From a bacterium (GTDB lineage Bacteria > NPL-UPA2 > JAUVJM01), in contig JAUWGW010000012.1 of the NCBI GenBank assembly GCA_030606215.1, positions 1 to 44,181 of the forward strand: 44,181 nucleotides of DNA, written 5' to 3'. Made by a program: the position numbers and the translations under genes. Each line of letters opens with the position of its first letter. The stretch's first letter is position 1. Under the pieces are notes generated by a model that saw only the letters and a program-made list of their open reading frames with translations, was not told the DNA's origin and did not search any database. Positions 30,765-39,199 of this stretch are shown in pieces.

Positions 30765-33700
30765 ATCTAACACCAAGCCAGAGGAAAGCAAAAACCCAAA
30801 TAGGTAAGAATTTATGCGTGTGCGCCGGAGCGGGTTCCGGTAAGACACAGGTTCTGGCGGAAAGATTCATCTATCTCGCAGACGAGAAAAAAGCTGATAT
30901 AGACAGGCTCCTTACAATAACATTTACCGAGAAAGCCGCATCGGAGATGAAAGAAAGGATTGTTGAACATTTTCAGAAAACAGGCAGGAATGAAGAGAGG
31001 AGAAAAGTTGAAACATCTTTCATAAACACAATTCACGGTTTTTCAGCCAGGCTCCTTTATGAGAACGCTTTTGAAGCTGGTGTCGCCCCTAACTTTGAAA
31101 TTATGGATTCTGCGCGCAGCCTGACCATCCTCCACAGGATCGTGGAGCAGCTTGTCAGAGAAGCATACAGCAAAGAGGATAGAGAGACTATACAACTCGT
31201 AGAAGATTTCAGGTTGGCAAAGTTAAAAGAGATTATACTCACTACTCTTGACAAGGTTAGAAGTCACGGGAGGAAACTCGCCGAATTTCAGGACAGAGAA
31301 AACCCGCAGATTAGAAGTCTATTAGACTTCGCAAGGATGGTTGAAGAAGCTTATGAACTTGAAAAAAGAAGAACCGGACTCATTGACTACGAGGACCTTC
31401 AAATTAAAGCTCGTGACCTTTTGAAGAATAAGGATATCTCATCTTTCTACAGGAACTACTTCCAGTATATTCTTATAGATGAGTTTCAGGACACAAACCC
31501 TCTCCAGAAATCAATTGTTGACCAAATCAAACGGAAAAACAACCTTTTTGTAGTGGGTGATGCGGGACAGTCAATCTATGGGTTCAGAAATGCGGAGGTA
31601 AAGGTCTTCACGGATTTTCAAGATGAAATGGAATCACAGAGAAATGGTGAAGTAATAAAATTGCATGAGAATTTCCGCAGCCGCCCGGAAATAATTAAAT
31701 TCTTAAACTTTTTCTTCGGAAAAATAAGCCCCAAGAATTTCATAAAACTCAAAAGCGCTCTTCCCTTCCCACACAAAGAATTCCCATCAATAGAGTTTAT
31801 TCTTGTGGAGCAGGAAGAGGAAACCCTTAAAGAGGCGCGGGTGAGAGAAGCTGAATTAATAGCGGATAAAATCAAAGAGCTTGCAAACTCATTCAGTTAC
31901 AGGGATATAGCAATTCTCTTCCGTAGCACAACCAGTATAACTACCTATGAAAGAGTACTTGAAGAAAATGGCATTCCATATTTTACAGTTAGCGGCCGCG
32001 GTTTTTACACAAAACGGGAGCTGGCACACATACTGAGTTTACTTCGCGCAATAGATAACCCGCGGGATGACATTGCGCTTGCCTCTATCCTCAAGTCGCC
32101 TTTTGCGGGAATCAATGATGATACTCTCTACTGGCTGGCAAGGAGAGCGCTTATTGACTCTCTCAATAAACTCAATTCAATTAAGGAGATAGAAGTAGAG
32201 GAGAGAGAAAAGCTTCTTCGGTTCAAAGAGCTTTTCAGTAAACTGCGGGATATGAGAGAAGACAGATTAAGCCGGTTATTTGAATTTGTGATTGATACGA
32301 CAAACTATGATATAAAATTATTAACGCAGAAATGGGGATACAGAAGATATTCCAATATAAAGAAATTTCAGGATGTTGTCCGCAGTTTCCAGAGGGAACC
32401 CAGCTTCAGACTGAAGGATTTCCTCAACTATATGGATAGTCTTACCATAATAGAGACAAGGGAAAACGAGGCGCAGATAGAAGCCGAGAGCGCGGATGTT
32501 GTTAGATTGATGACAATTCATAAAGCAAAGGGGCTGGAATTTCCGGCAGTCTTTGTCGCTGATATGGGAAGGGAACGCATTTCGCGAACGGGACCGGTCG
32601 TTTTTTCGCTGGATGCCGGGATTGCTCTGCGTGGTGTTGGGAACTACAAGGATGTGGCAGAAAAAGAGTTAACAAAGGAAAGAGAAGAGGAACTTAGAAT
32701 CCTGTATGTGGCGATGACAAGGGCTAAGGAGCATCTAATTCTTTCAGGAGTTAGCAAGTTTGAGGATGTTAAGGGGAAACCTTTAAACAAGTTGAGGAGA
32801 TGGATTGACCTGGTGCGGAAGGTTACAGGTATTGAGGAGAAGTTAGAAGAAAATTCGGTTATTGAGGCTGCACCTCACCTCAAGGTTTCTATTAAGTATT
32901 CGGGGGCGTCTCTGACCACAATACCCTCATGTCCCGCTCCTGCGCGCAGGGGCTGGATAAAAGTGCAAAAGAGATTCATAGACTATCTCCAGGATGCAGG
33001 TGGAGTATTTCAGGCAGACCTCTCAAATATAGCAAAAGATTGGAATATTGATATGGAGCTGATAGAGAAAAAACGGAAAGAAATTTTAGCGCGAATTAGG
33101 GAAAAAGCATCGCCCTTAGAAGAAGATATTATTTCAACGGGAGTTAGCCAGCTTCTACTCTATGCAAATTGCCCTCTCAGGTATCATATGAAATACAACC
33201 TGGGCATGCCAGAGGTATATGCTGAAGCAATGGATGATGAACCCAGCGGGACAGAACTTGGACAGATAGTTCATAGAATACTTGAAAAATATGAGTTTAG
33301 TAAACCCACTGAAAATCAACTATCACACCTTGTCAGTAATGAATCCGATTTGAAACAGGATGCTGAGGTAAAAATCCGGGATATGATTGATAGATTCATT
33401 CATAGTGAGGTGGGGGAAAAACTGAAAACTGCGAGGAAAATCAAGAGAGAAGTCCCATTCATTCTGAAATTAGATAGAAATGTTGTTCAGGGGCGCATTG
33501 ATTGCCTGTACCAAAACGGGAAAGGGGAATGGGCTGTGGTTGACTATAAGACAAATGACATATCTCCTGAGGAAATTGCCAGTGAGGCGAAAAATTATTC
33601 CCTTCAGCTCTGGCTATATGCGCTGGCTATATTGAAAATAAAGAAATTGGATTCTGTCCGCGTTATATTCTATTTTTTAACACCCGGGAAAGCCTATGAG

Positions 33701-33856
33701 GAAGTAATTACACAGGAAAGCTTAGAGGAAATTCAGAAGGGGATACTCCGCAATATTAACCTTATCAAAGCGAACTTCTTTGAACCGAGAGCCGGCAGCT
33801 GGTGCAGACACTGCCAGTATAAAAAATTCTGTGAACTCAACGATATTTCCCGATAA
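30761..33856 (+). CDS. addA: AddA-like helicase-nuclease subunit
   Basis: UvrD-type helicase with C-terminal nuclease, 1031 residues. Helicase motifs in order: CAGAGSGKTQVLAERF (I, about 21-36), ITFTEKAASEMKERI (Ia), ILIDEFQDTNPLQK (II), VVGDAGQSIYGFRNA (III), VRLMTIHKAKGLEFPAVFV (V), ILYVAMTRAKEHLIL (VI). The nuclease site is VQGRIDCLYQNGKGEWAVVDYKTND (about 909-933). Unlike B. subtilis AddA it also shows cysteines arranged as in an iron-sulfur staple: YANCPLRYHMKY (about 806) and WCRHCQYKKFC (about 1015-1025). It is translationally coupled to addB. The last codons, D-I-S-R-stop, lie in the 28-bp repeat shared with the mtnP end, so the present C-terminus may have been set by the insertion of the following module. 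Confidence 0.92.
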   Translation: MNLTPSQRKAKTQIGKNLCVCAGAGSGKTQVLAERFIYLADEKKADIDRLLTITFTEKAASEMKERIVEHFQKTGRNEERRKVETSFINTIHGFSARLLYENAFEAGVAPNFEIMDSARSLTILHRIVEQLVREAYSKEDRETIQLVEDFRLAKLKEIILTTLDKVRSHGRKLAEFQDRENPQIRSLLDFARMVEEAYELEKRRTGLIDYEDLQIKARDLLKNKDISSFYRNYFQYILIDEFQDTNPLQKSIVDQIKRKNNLFVVGDAGQSIYGFRNAEVKVFTDFQDEMESQRNGEVIKLHENFRSRPEIIKFLNFFFGKISPKNFIKLKSALPFPHKEFPSIEFILVEQEEETLKEARVREAELIADKIKELANSFSYRDIAILFRSTTSITTYERVLEENGIPYFTVSGRGFYTKRELAHILSLLRAIDNPRDDIALASILKSPFAGINDDTLYWLARRALIDSLNKLNSIKEIEVEEREKLLRFKELFSKLRDMREDRLSRLFEFVIDTTNYDIKLLTQKWGYRRYSNIKKFQDVVRSFQREPSFRLKDFLNYMDSLTIIETRENEAQIEAESADVVRLMTIHKAKGLEFPAVFVADMGRERISRTGPVVFSLDAGIALRGVGNYKDVAEKELTKEREEELRILYVAMTRAKEHLILSGVSKFEDVKGKPLNKLRRWIDLVRKVTGIEEKLEENSVIEAAPHLKVSIKYSGASLTTIPSCPAPARRGWIKVQKRFIDYLQDAGGVFQADLSNIAKDWNIDMELIEKKRKEILARIREKASPLEEDIISTGVSQLLLYANCPLRYHMKYNLGMPEVYAEAMDDEPSGTELGQIVHRILEKYEFSKPTENQLSHLVSNESDLKQDAEVKIRDMIDRFIHSEVGEKLKTARKIKREVPFILKLDRNVVQGRIDCLYQNGKGEWAVVDYKTNDISPEEIASEAKNYSLQLWLYALAILKIKKLDSVRVIFYFLTPGKAYEEVITQESLEEIQKGILRNINLIKANFFEPRAGSWCRHCQYKKFCELNDISR

Positions 33857-33870
33857 TAACTTTCAGTTTT
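33843..33870. repeat. 28-bp direct repeat, left copy
   Basis: Identical over 28 bases to 35389-35416, 1546 bases away (ATATTTCCCGATAATAAC is its first part). It covers the addA stop codon. The two copies exactly bracket the DUF4143 ATPase gene and its promoter. Confidence 0.85.
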
Positions 33871-33879
33871 GTTGATGTG

Positions 33880-35196
33880 TCATATTTCAAGCGCCCATTG
33901 GTAAAACGGTACAACACATACACTAAGTCCTTGCCTTGTTATTTTTTCACTCTTGCCTTCAGCGGTAATTATTTTGGATTCTTTCAATTTAAAATATTTC
34001 ATTGCTTCGAGTAAAGCAGAGGTTTCCCTCAAAAAGGTCTCTTTGTCCCCCAATTGATAGCAGACATTTATTAGTTCTACAACCTTTAATCCAGTTTTAC
34101 AGACAAAGTCCACTTCCTGTTTTTCATGAAAATAATAAACCTCTTTTTTCTGTCTTTTTAAGTGGTAAAAGACCGTATTCTCTAACAATTTTCCCTTATC
34201 ACCGGAGAATTTAAATGCTATTGCATTACGCATTCCGTTGTCTACGAAGTAAACCTTGCGATCGGTTTGCATTTGGTTTCTTAGAGAATAAGAAAACCTC
34301 GGTACAAAATCTATTAAAAATGAGTTCTCGAGGTAATGGGAAAAACGGTGGATGGAATCCAGAGACAGAGAAAAATCAGCTACTTTTTTTACTTTGTTAA
34401 AAGTGTATTTGCGTGTGAAATTTGTGCTGTAAAACAGAGCCAGGTTTTTTAGTTTGCCAATATCTTTTACTTTATATCTGTCGACAATATCCTTTGTCAG
34501 GATGTCGTTAAAATACTGAGCTAATAATTCTTTCTGCAATAATCCATCTTTGGTAAGAATAACCTTTGGAAAACCGCCTAGTTCCAGGTATTGCAAAGCG
34601 AAGTTACTTAAGTTGTTTCTGTTTCTTACCAGCCACAATCTGTCAGTTTTTATTTCAAGTCCTCTGAATTTCAGAAACTCCCTGAAATTGAGTGGCGTGA
34701 TAAATAACTGCAGATGTCTTCCTGTCAACACACTGGCAAATTCTGGAGATAGAAGTTCTGCATTAGAGCCAGTAACGAATATCTTTACTTTTTCTTTTTG
34801 GTCATACTTAGCCCTCACCCAATGTTCCCACCCTTTTATTTTCTGTATCTCATCCAGGGCTAAATATACTTTACCACTGGGAACCAAGTAATCAAAATAT
34901 GCTTCCCAGATTTTGTCTAACAAGTCTAAATCCAGTAAATTGTAAAATTTGGGATCTTCAAAGTTAATATACAGCGTATTAATTCGTGGAACCTTATTTT
35001 TAATCAATTGAGACAGGACCTGCAGTAAAATGGTGCTTTTACCTGAACGTCTCACCCCTGTTATTGCCACAACCTCGTCGGTCTTTAGATATCTTTTTAT
35101 TTGCAGTAGATATTCGTCCCTTAGGATACCGGTATCTATATCATTTTCCCAAAAATTCCAGGGAAGTAGTGTTTCTATTATTTGTTCTTTGTTCAT
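33880..35196 (-). CDS. AAA ATPase with DUF4143 domain
   Basis: A stand-alone ATPase of the AAA_14/DUF4143 family, about 438 residues. Walker A is AITGVRRSGKSTILLQVL; Walker B with the following segment is VYLALDEIQKIKGWEHWVRAKYD; the sensor-like FVTGSNAELLSPEFASVLTGRH and the C-terminal DUF4143 part (VYFVDNGMRNAIAFK... LENTVFYHLKRQKKEVYYFHEKQEVDFVCK) with a PD-(D/E)xK-like E-V-D-F core complete the family picture. I set the start at ATG 35196, since AAGGAGG lies just upstream; an ATG at 35241 in the same frame falls inside the -10 box. The role of this family is unknown; it is common in genomes rich in mobile DNA. Bracketed by 28-bp direct repeats. Confidence 0.88.
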   Translation of the reverse strand: MNKEQIIETLLPWNFWENDIDTGILRDEYLLQIKRYLKTDEVVAITGVRRSGKSTILLQVLSQLIKNKVPRINTLYINFEDPKFYNLLDLDLLDKIWEAYFDYLVPSGKVYLALDEIQKIKGWEHWVRAKYDQKEKVKIFVTGSNAELLSPEFASVLTGRHLQLFITPLNFREFLKFRGLEIKTDRLWLVRNRNNLSNFALQYLELGGFPKVILTKDGLLQKELLAQYFNDILTKDIVDRYKVKDIGKLKNLALFYSTNFTRKYTFNKVKKVADFSLSLDSIHRFSHYLENSFLIDFVPRFSYSLRNQMQTDRKVYFVDNGMRNAIAFKFSGDKGKLLENTVFYHLKRQKKEVYYFHEKQEVDFVCKTGLKVVELINVCYQLGDKETFLRETSALLEAMKYFKLKESKIITAEGKSEKITRQGLSVCVVPFYQWALEI

Positions 35197-35223
35197 TTCG
35201 GCCACCTCCTTGTCATCAGATAT

Positions 35224-35265
35224 ATCGGATAATAGAATCATATATCATCCGATGCACTTTGTCAA
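35224..35265 (-). promoter_or_regulatory. promoter with operator-like palindrome for the ATPase gene
   Basis: On the minus strand TTGACA (35260-35265), 17 bases, TATGAT (35237-35242). ATCGGAT (35224-35230) and ATCCGAT (35247-35253) are perfect inverted arms around the -10, a likely repressor site. The ATPase gene with its AAGGAGG starts about 41 bases downstream. Confidence 0.7.
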
Positions 35266-35379
35266 GAATTTTCCAATGCACAGATTCTTTTTCCCCAAAA
35301 CAAACCAACTTAGAGGGGCACGATGTCTCTTCCTAGTGGGAAAAAATGACTGGACTTATAAGGAATTGAACCATAAGTT

Positions 35380-36231
35380 TTAGGATAAATATTTCCCGAT
35401 AATAACTTTCAGTTTTTGTGAAACTTCATCCGGAATATCAGAAGTAATGATTGCATTCTTAAGCGCGCTGCTACAGGCACATTTCCTCTCATCCGGAATT
35501 CTCTCGCAGACCTCTTTGATAATCTTCTTTGCCACATCAGCATTCTTCTTCAGATTCTCAATAACTTCCTCAATGAGCACAGTTTCTCCCTCACGCCAGC
35601 AATCATAATCAGTTACCATTGCCATCGTGGCATAACAAATTTCTGCCTCTCTCGCCAGCTTTGCTTCAGAAAGAGCAGTCATCCCTATTACATCCAATCC
35701 CCATTGACGATAGATTCTGGATTCTGCTCTTGTGGAAAAGGCAGGCCCTTCCATATTTAAATATGTGCCTCCACGGTGCATTTTCGCACCAGCATTGGTC
35801 CCCACCTTATATATAATCTCAAGTAACTCAGGACATACAGGGTCTGCGAATGAGATGTGAGCAACTATTCCATCTCCAAAAAATGTTGTCTTGCGAGCTT
35901 GATTTGTGCGGTCAAAAAACTGGTCAGGCAAAACAATATCAAGTGGTTTTATCTCCTCACGCAAACTCCCAACTGTATTAACTGCAATTATTCTTTCCAC
36001 CCCAAGCAGTTTGAACCCATAGATATTGGCTCTGAAATTAAGCTCCGACGGCAAAATCCTGTGCCCTCTCCCATGGCGCGGGAGAAATACAACTTCCTTA
36101 TCACCAAGTTCTCCGAGGAGAAAGGCGTCAGAAGGAGTCCCAAAAGGTGTTTCTATTCTTTTTTCCTTTAGATTTTTGATCCCATCTATTTCATATAATC
36201 CACTCCCTCCAATAATTCCTATTTTACCCAT
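35380..36231 (-). CDS. mtnP: S-methyl-5'-thioadenosine phosphorylase
   Basis: Splits methylthioadenosine with phosphate into adenine and methylthioribose-1-phosphate, the salvage step after polyamine or ethylene-type use of S-adenosylmethionine; some members prefer inosine or guanosine. The 283-residue protein shows KIGIIGGSGLYEIDGI (start), TPFGTPSDAFLLGEL, VVFLPRHGRGHRILPSELNFRANIYGFKLLGVERIIAVNTVGSL (about 47-90), GGTYLNMEGPAFSTRAESRIYRQWG and VIGMTALSEAKLAREAEICYATMAMVTDYDCW (about 181-212), all classic for MTAP/PNP. It overlaps the HEPN gene by eight bases with AAGGAG as ribosome site in that gene. Its last codons lie in the 28-bp repeat. Confidence 0.93.
   Translation of the reverse strand: MGKIGIIGGSGLYEIDGIKNLKEKRIETPFGTPSDAFLLGELGDKEVVFLPRHGRGHRILPSELNFRANIYGFKLLGVERIIAVNTVGSLREEIKPLDIVLPDQFFDRTNQARKTTFFGDGIVAHISFADPVCPELLEIIYKVGTNAGAKMHRGGTYLNMEGPAFSTRAESRIYRQWGLDVIGMTALSEAKLAREAEICYATMAMVTDYDCWREGETVLIEEVIENLKKNADVAKKIIKEVCERIPDERKCACSSALKNAIITSDIPDEVSQKLKVIIGKYLS
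35389..35416. repeat. 28-bp direct repeat, right copy
   Basis: Identical to 33843-33870. It lies in the 3' end of mtnP and encodes, on the minus strand, K-L-K-V-I-I-G-K-Y. Without the insert mtnP would read across the left copy and stop two codons later (G-K-Y-R-stop), so both genes tolerate the junction. Confidence 0.85.
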
Positions 36232-36622
36232 AATCCTCTCCTTTTTTTGTTACAAAATCCATCACTTCTTCTAAAATAGAAATCGCCTCTTCGGCATCAT
36301 CCTTTTCAGGCATACCTTCGGCAAGTATGCCAGGCAGAGCGTCCGGATATCTGGTAGGTATGTAATAGTCATCCAGTTTAATACATACATTTATCATTTC
36401 CTTGAATTCTTGCTCCACCTTAGCACATAATTTTAAAAGCACACCTATAAAATGAGTCTTAGGGACATCTTTACCTTTTGCTGCAAGGTATCCCTTAAGC
36501 ATCTTCTCTGCGCCCTGATGGGCATGAAAACAAACCTGATTGTAAACCCCTTTTTCTAAAGAAGCATGGGCAACAATCAAATCCTCCTTTGCAAATTCAA
36601 ACCAATTATTACTTTCTTTCAT
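36224..36622 (-). CDS. HEPN-domain protein
   Basis: A 132-residue HEPN protein: WFEFAKEDLIVAHASLEKGVYNQVCFHAHQGAEKMLKGYLAAKGKDVPKTHFIGVLLKLC and the later YYIPTRYPDALPG and C-terminal SILEEVMDFV are typical of the PF05168 group. HEPN proteins pair with minimal nucleotidyltransferases in toxin-antitoxin-like modules, in which HEPN may be an RNase. The strict R-x4-6-H motif of active HEPN RNases is not obvious here, so activity is unclear. It overlaps the MNT gene by 14 bases and mtnP by eight bases, so all three are translationally coupled. Confidence 0.85.
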   Translation of the reverse strand: MKESNNWFEFAKEDLIVAHASLEKGVYNQVCFHAHQGAEKMLKGYLAAKGKDVPKTHFIGVLLKLCAKVEQEFKEMINVCIKLDDYYIPTRYPDALPGILAEGMPEKDDAEEAISILEEVMDFVTKKGEDYG

Positions 36623-36953
36623 AAAGGACTTTCCCTTTTTCCAATATCTCTTTTACTAAAAACCTACGATTCTCTTTTTGCATATCCTTCACCTCTTGAG
36701 GAGTATAAACGATAAAGTCTACACCCTCTCCTGGGTCTGTCATCAAGCGAATCTCATGAAGCCTTTTAATAAATCTCTCTCTTGTTTTTTTAATTATTAC
36801 TAAATCTATATCGCTCCACTCGCGGATATTCCCATTAGCCAGAGAACCAAATAAAATTATTTTTTCTGGAGAATACTCCTGAATGATAATATTTACTATA
36901 CGCCTTATCTCTCTTTCAAGATTCTCTTTTCTTTCTACAAGTTGCGTATTCAT
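36609..36953 (-). CDS. minimal nucleotidyltransferase (MNT) of an MNT/HEPN pair
   Basis: A 114-residue protein with the MNT signature GSLANGNIREWSDIDLVIIKK (about residues 36-56): G-S, then D-x-D for metal binding, and a third acidic residue later (GVDFIVYT). In characterised MNT/HEPN pairs the MNT adds AMP to the HEPN toxin, thereby silencing it. The order MNT then HEPN and their overlap fit that family. Unusually, mtnP follows as third coupled gene. Confidence 0.85.
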   Translation of the reverse strand: MNTQLVERKENLEREIRRIVNIIIQEYSPEKIILFGSLANGNIREWSDIDLVIIKKTRERFIKRLHEIRLMTDPGEGVDFIVYTPQEVKDMQKENRRFLVKEILEKGKVLYERK

Positions 36954-37131
36954 CCTTATATCCCTTTCATCTTCAGTTTACCCAGTATGATTATACCATA
37001 AAAAAAGAAGTTAGGAAGGAGAAAAAGAGGAGCAATATTCTATATGGACTTTTACACGAGGCAATGATATAATTCCATACAGGTGGGGGGGATCTTGAAT
37101 CCACATAAGCGGGGACCTAATTGGGAATTTC

Positions 37132-37160
37132 TTGACAAGCTTAGCATGAATGTGTTAAAT
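37132..37160 (+). promoter_or_regulatory. promoter of the LacI-led cluster
   Basis: TTGACA (37132-37137), 17 bases, TTAAAT (37155-37160). Two GGTAAA words (GGTAAAACGGTAAA, 37168-37181) lie over the expected transcription start and may be part of a LacI-type operator, though no clean palindrome is visible. The LacI start at 37195 has no ribosome site. Confidence 0.55.
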
Positions 37161-37194
37161 TTATAATGGTAAAACGGTAAATCATAGCAAATAC

Positions 37195-38208
37195 ATGAAA
37201 ACTACACGTCTCAAGGATATAGCAAAGAATTTAGGTGTATCAAAGACAGCCGTCAGCAGGGTTTTGAATAACCTGCCAATACGCATCTCAAAGGAGAAAA
37301 GAGAGGCAATTTTGAATCTTGCTAAATCTCTTGAATACAGGCCAAATTTAATTGCAAGAGGATTGCGAAATAAGAAGACAAAGTGTATTGGGATTATAGT
37401 CCCGGATATGAGCACACTTTTCTATCCACAGCTGATTCGGTTGATAGAAAAGCAGTTGTCTCTCCATGGTTACAGAGCAATCATCTGTGACACAGAAAAC
37501 GAGCTTTCTCAGGAAAGATTATATGTAGAAGATTTGCTCGCCAGATATGCAGATGGAATGATTGTTGCTCCTGCTTCAGGAGAAGGAAATATTTCAATGT
37601 TTGAAAATCTTGCTAAAAGTCTTCCTATCATTCTTATGGATAGGAACTTCCCCGGGGAAAAACTCAACTATGTTGTAACGGACAATAGACTTGCCTCACG
37701 CAAAGCAGTCAGAATTATAGCAAGGAAGAAACCTTCGCATCTCTTTTATCTTGGAGAAAAGAAGCGTAATTTTGCAATTGATGAGAGACTTATGGGAGTG
37801 AGAGAAGAAGCTTCTTTGAAGAAAATTCCTTTTACAGGGAAGGATATACTTTTATGTGACACAACTCGTGAAGATGAGAGAGAGAAGAGCAAACAAATAT
37901 TCTCCAGAAAGGTAAAGAATCCAGCAATTTTTTTAGAATCAAATCGCCTACTCATGGGGCTGCTTGACATTGCATATAAGAGAGGCTTAACCATTCCAGA
38001 AGACTTTACAGTAATTGGTTTTGATACATTCAGGCCTGAACTTGCAACACCTTCGGATTTCAACAGTTTGAAAGTGATAAATGAGCCAACCCCTGTAGTC
38101 AGACAGCCTGTTGCTGAGATGGCAGCTCTCGTAACTGAATATATGCTCTCGCCCGGGAAGAGACGAAAATGGCGTATAAAACTGAAGGCACAGATAGAGA
38201 AACAATGA
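37195..38208 (+). CDS. LacI-family transcriptional regulator
   Basis: A 337-residue repressor. Residues 1-50 hold the LacI helix-turn-helix (RLKDIAKNLGVSKTAVSRVLNN) and hinge (RPNLIARGLRNKKTKCIGIIVPDMSTLFYPQLI); the rest is a periplasmic-binding-protein-like sensor for a sugar-like ligand (YADGMIVAP, PIILMDRNFPGEKLNYVVTDN, FTVIGFDTFRPELATPSDFNSLKVI). The C-terminal end is shortened and basic compared with the usual family ending. It starts the plus-strand cluster and overlaps the next gene in ATGA, so it is translated with the genes it probably controls. The ligand is likely the sugar that the cluster consumes. Confidence 0.92.
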   Translation: MKTTRLKDIAKNLGVSKTAVSRVLNNLPIRISKEKREAILNLAKSLEYRPNLIARGLRNKKTKCIGIIVPDMSTLFYPQLIRLIEKQLSLHGYRAIICDTENELSQERLYVEDLLARYADGMIVAPASGEGNISMFENLAKSLPIILMDRNFPGEKLNYVVTDNRLASRKAVRIIARKKPSHLFYLGEKKRNFAIDERLMGVREEASLKKIPFTGKDILLCDTTREDEREKSKQIFSRKVKNPAIFLESNRLLMGLLDIAYKRGLTIPEDFTVIGFDTFRPELATPSDFNSLKVINEPTPVVRQPVAEMAALVTEYMLSPGKRRKWRIKLKAQIEKQ

Positions 38209-39188
38209 AGATAAAAAACATTTTTGTTACAGGCGCCAGCGGGAAGATAGGACGTTCACTTCTTCCAGAGCTTGTCTCCAGAGGGTGTCGCATAAGAGCT
38301 CTTGAGTTTGAGGAGCCTGTTGAGTGTAAAGGTGTGGAAATAATGAAAGGAGATGTAAGGGATCCTAATCTTGCCAAGAAAGCCCTCCAAGATATGGATG
38401 CGGTTATTCATCTGGCGAACTGTAAAGAAAATAGAGAGCTATTCATGGAAGCAAATATAAAGGGAACATTCTATCTGCTTGATGAAGCCAAAAACTGCCC
38501 TCATATACAGCAGTTTATTCAGGCAGGTTCTGATGCAAGAGCAGGCGTTTTCTTTTATCCTCACCCCTTCCCTATTGATGAAACGTATCCTCACAGTGCT
38601 TACCCCGGATACTACGCTTTTTCCAAAGTGCTTGAAGAAGTTATGTGTGAGCAATATATGATTCAATATAAATTACCAATCACTATTCTTCGTTTCTCCT
38701 GGGTGCATGATGAAGATGATTTCCTTGCTCATATTACACTTAGAGAACCTGACTTCGGTATTCCTATTTGGAAGGAACTTGCTAAAACTCCTGAGCAGAA
38801 AAAGTATTTTGAAAAAGACATAGATGCGATAGCAAAACTCATTCATCCTGGAGGAAAACCGGGAATCCGCCATATAGTTGGTATCAAGGATGCAGTCAAG
38901 AGCGTTCTCCTTGCTCTCGGGAATTCTTCTGCTATTGGACACGCATTCACAATTACTGGTCCATCTCCTTTCAGCTATGGATTTGCGGCAGAATATATAT
39001 CGAAAAAACTTAACCTTCCCATAGTAGAATTTGAATATGATGGATTTCACGATTTCACTCATAACATTGCAAAAGCTCGGTCAATACTTGGATATGACCC
39101 GGAACACGATGTTGCAAAAATCATCGATTCTGCCATAGAGTTTAGAAAATCGGGAAAGCAGCGCCATCCAACCAAATATATAGGGTAA
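38205..39188 (+). CDS. NAD-dependent sugar epimerase/dehydratase
   Basis: An extended SDR of about 327 residues: NIFVTGASGKIGRSLLPELVSRG (Rossmann motif), MKGDVRDPNLAKKALQDMDAVIHLAN and YYAFSKVLEEVM (Y-x-x-x-K) are plain. It lacks a clear signature of a single substrate; context suggests oxidation or epimerisation of a sugar or sugar acid. I chose ATG 38205, in ATGA overlap with the lacI stop, over the in-frame ATG at 38169 that would lie inside lacI. Followed after 11 bases by an oxidoreductase gene. Confidence 0.88.
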   Translation: MKIKNIFVTGASGKIGRSLLPELVSRGCRIRALEFEEPVECKGVEIMKGDVRDPNLAKKALQDMDAVIHLANCKENRELFMEANIKGTFYLLDEAKNCPHIQQFIQAGSDARAGVFFYPHPFPIDETYPHSAYPGYYAFSKVLEEVMCEQYMIQYKLPITILRFSWVHDEDDFLAHITLREPDFGIPIWKELAKTPEQKKYFEKDIDAIAKLIHPGGKPGIRHIVGIKDAVKSVLLALGNSSAIGHAFTITGPSPFSYGFAAEYISKKLNLPIVEFEYDGFHDFTHNIAKARSILGYDPEHDVAKIIDSAIEFRKSGKQRHPTKYIG

Positions 39189-39199
39189 AGGGAAAGAAA

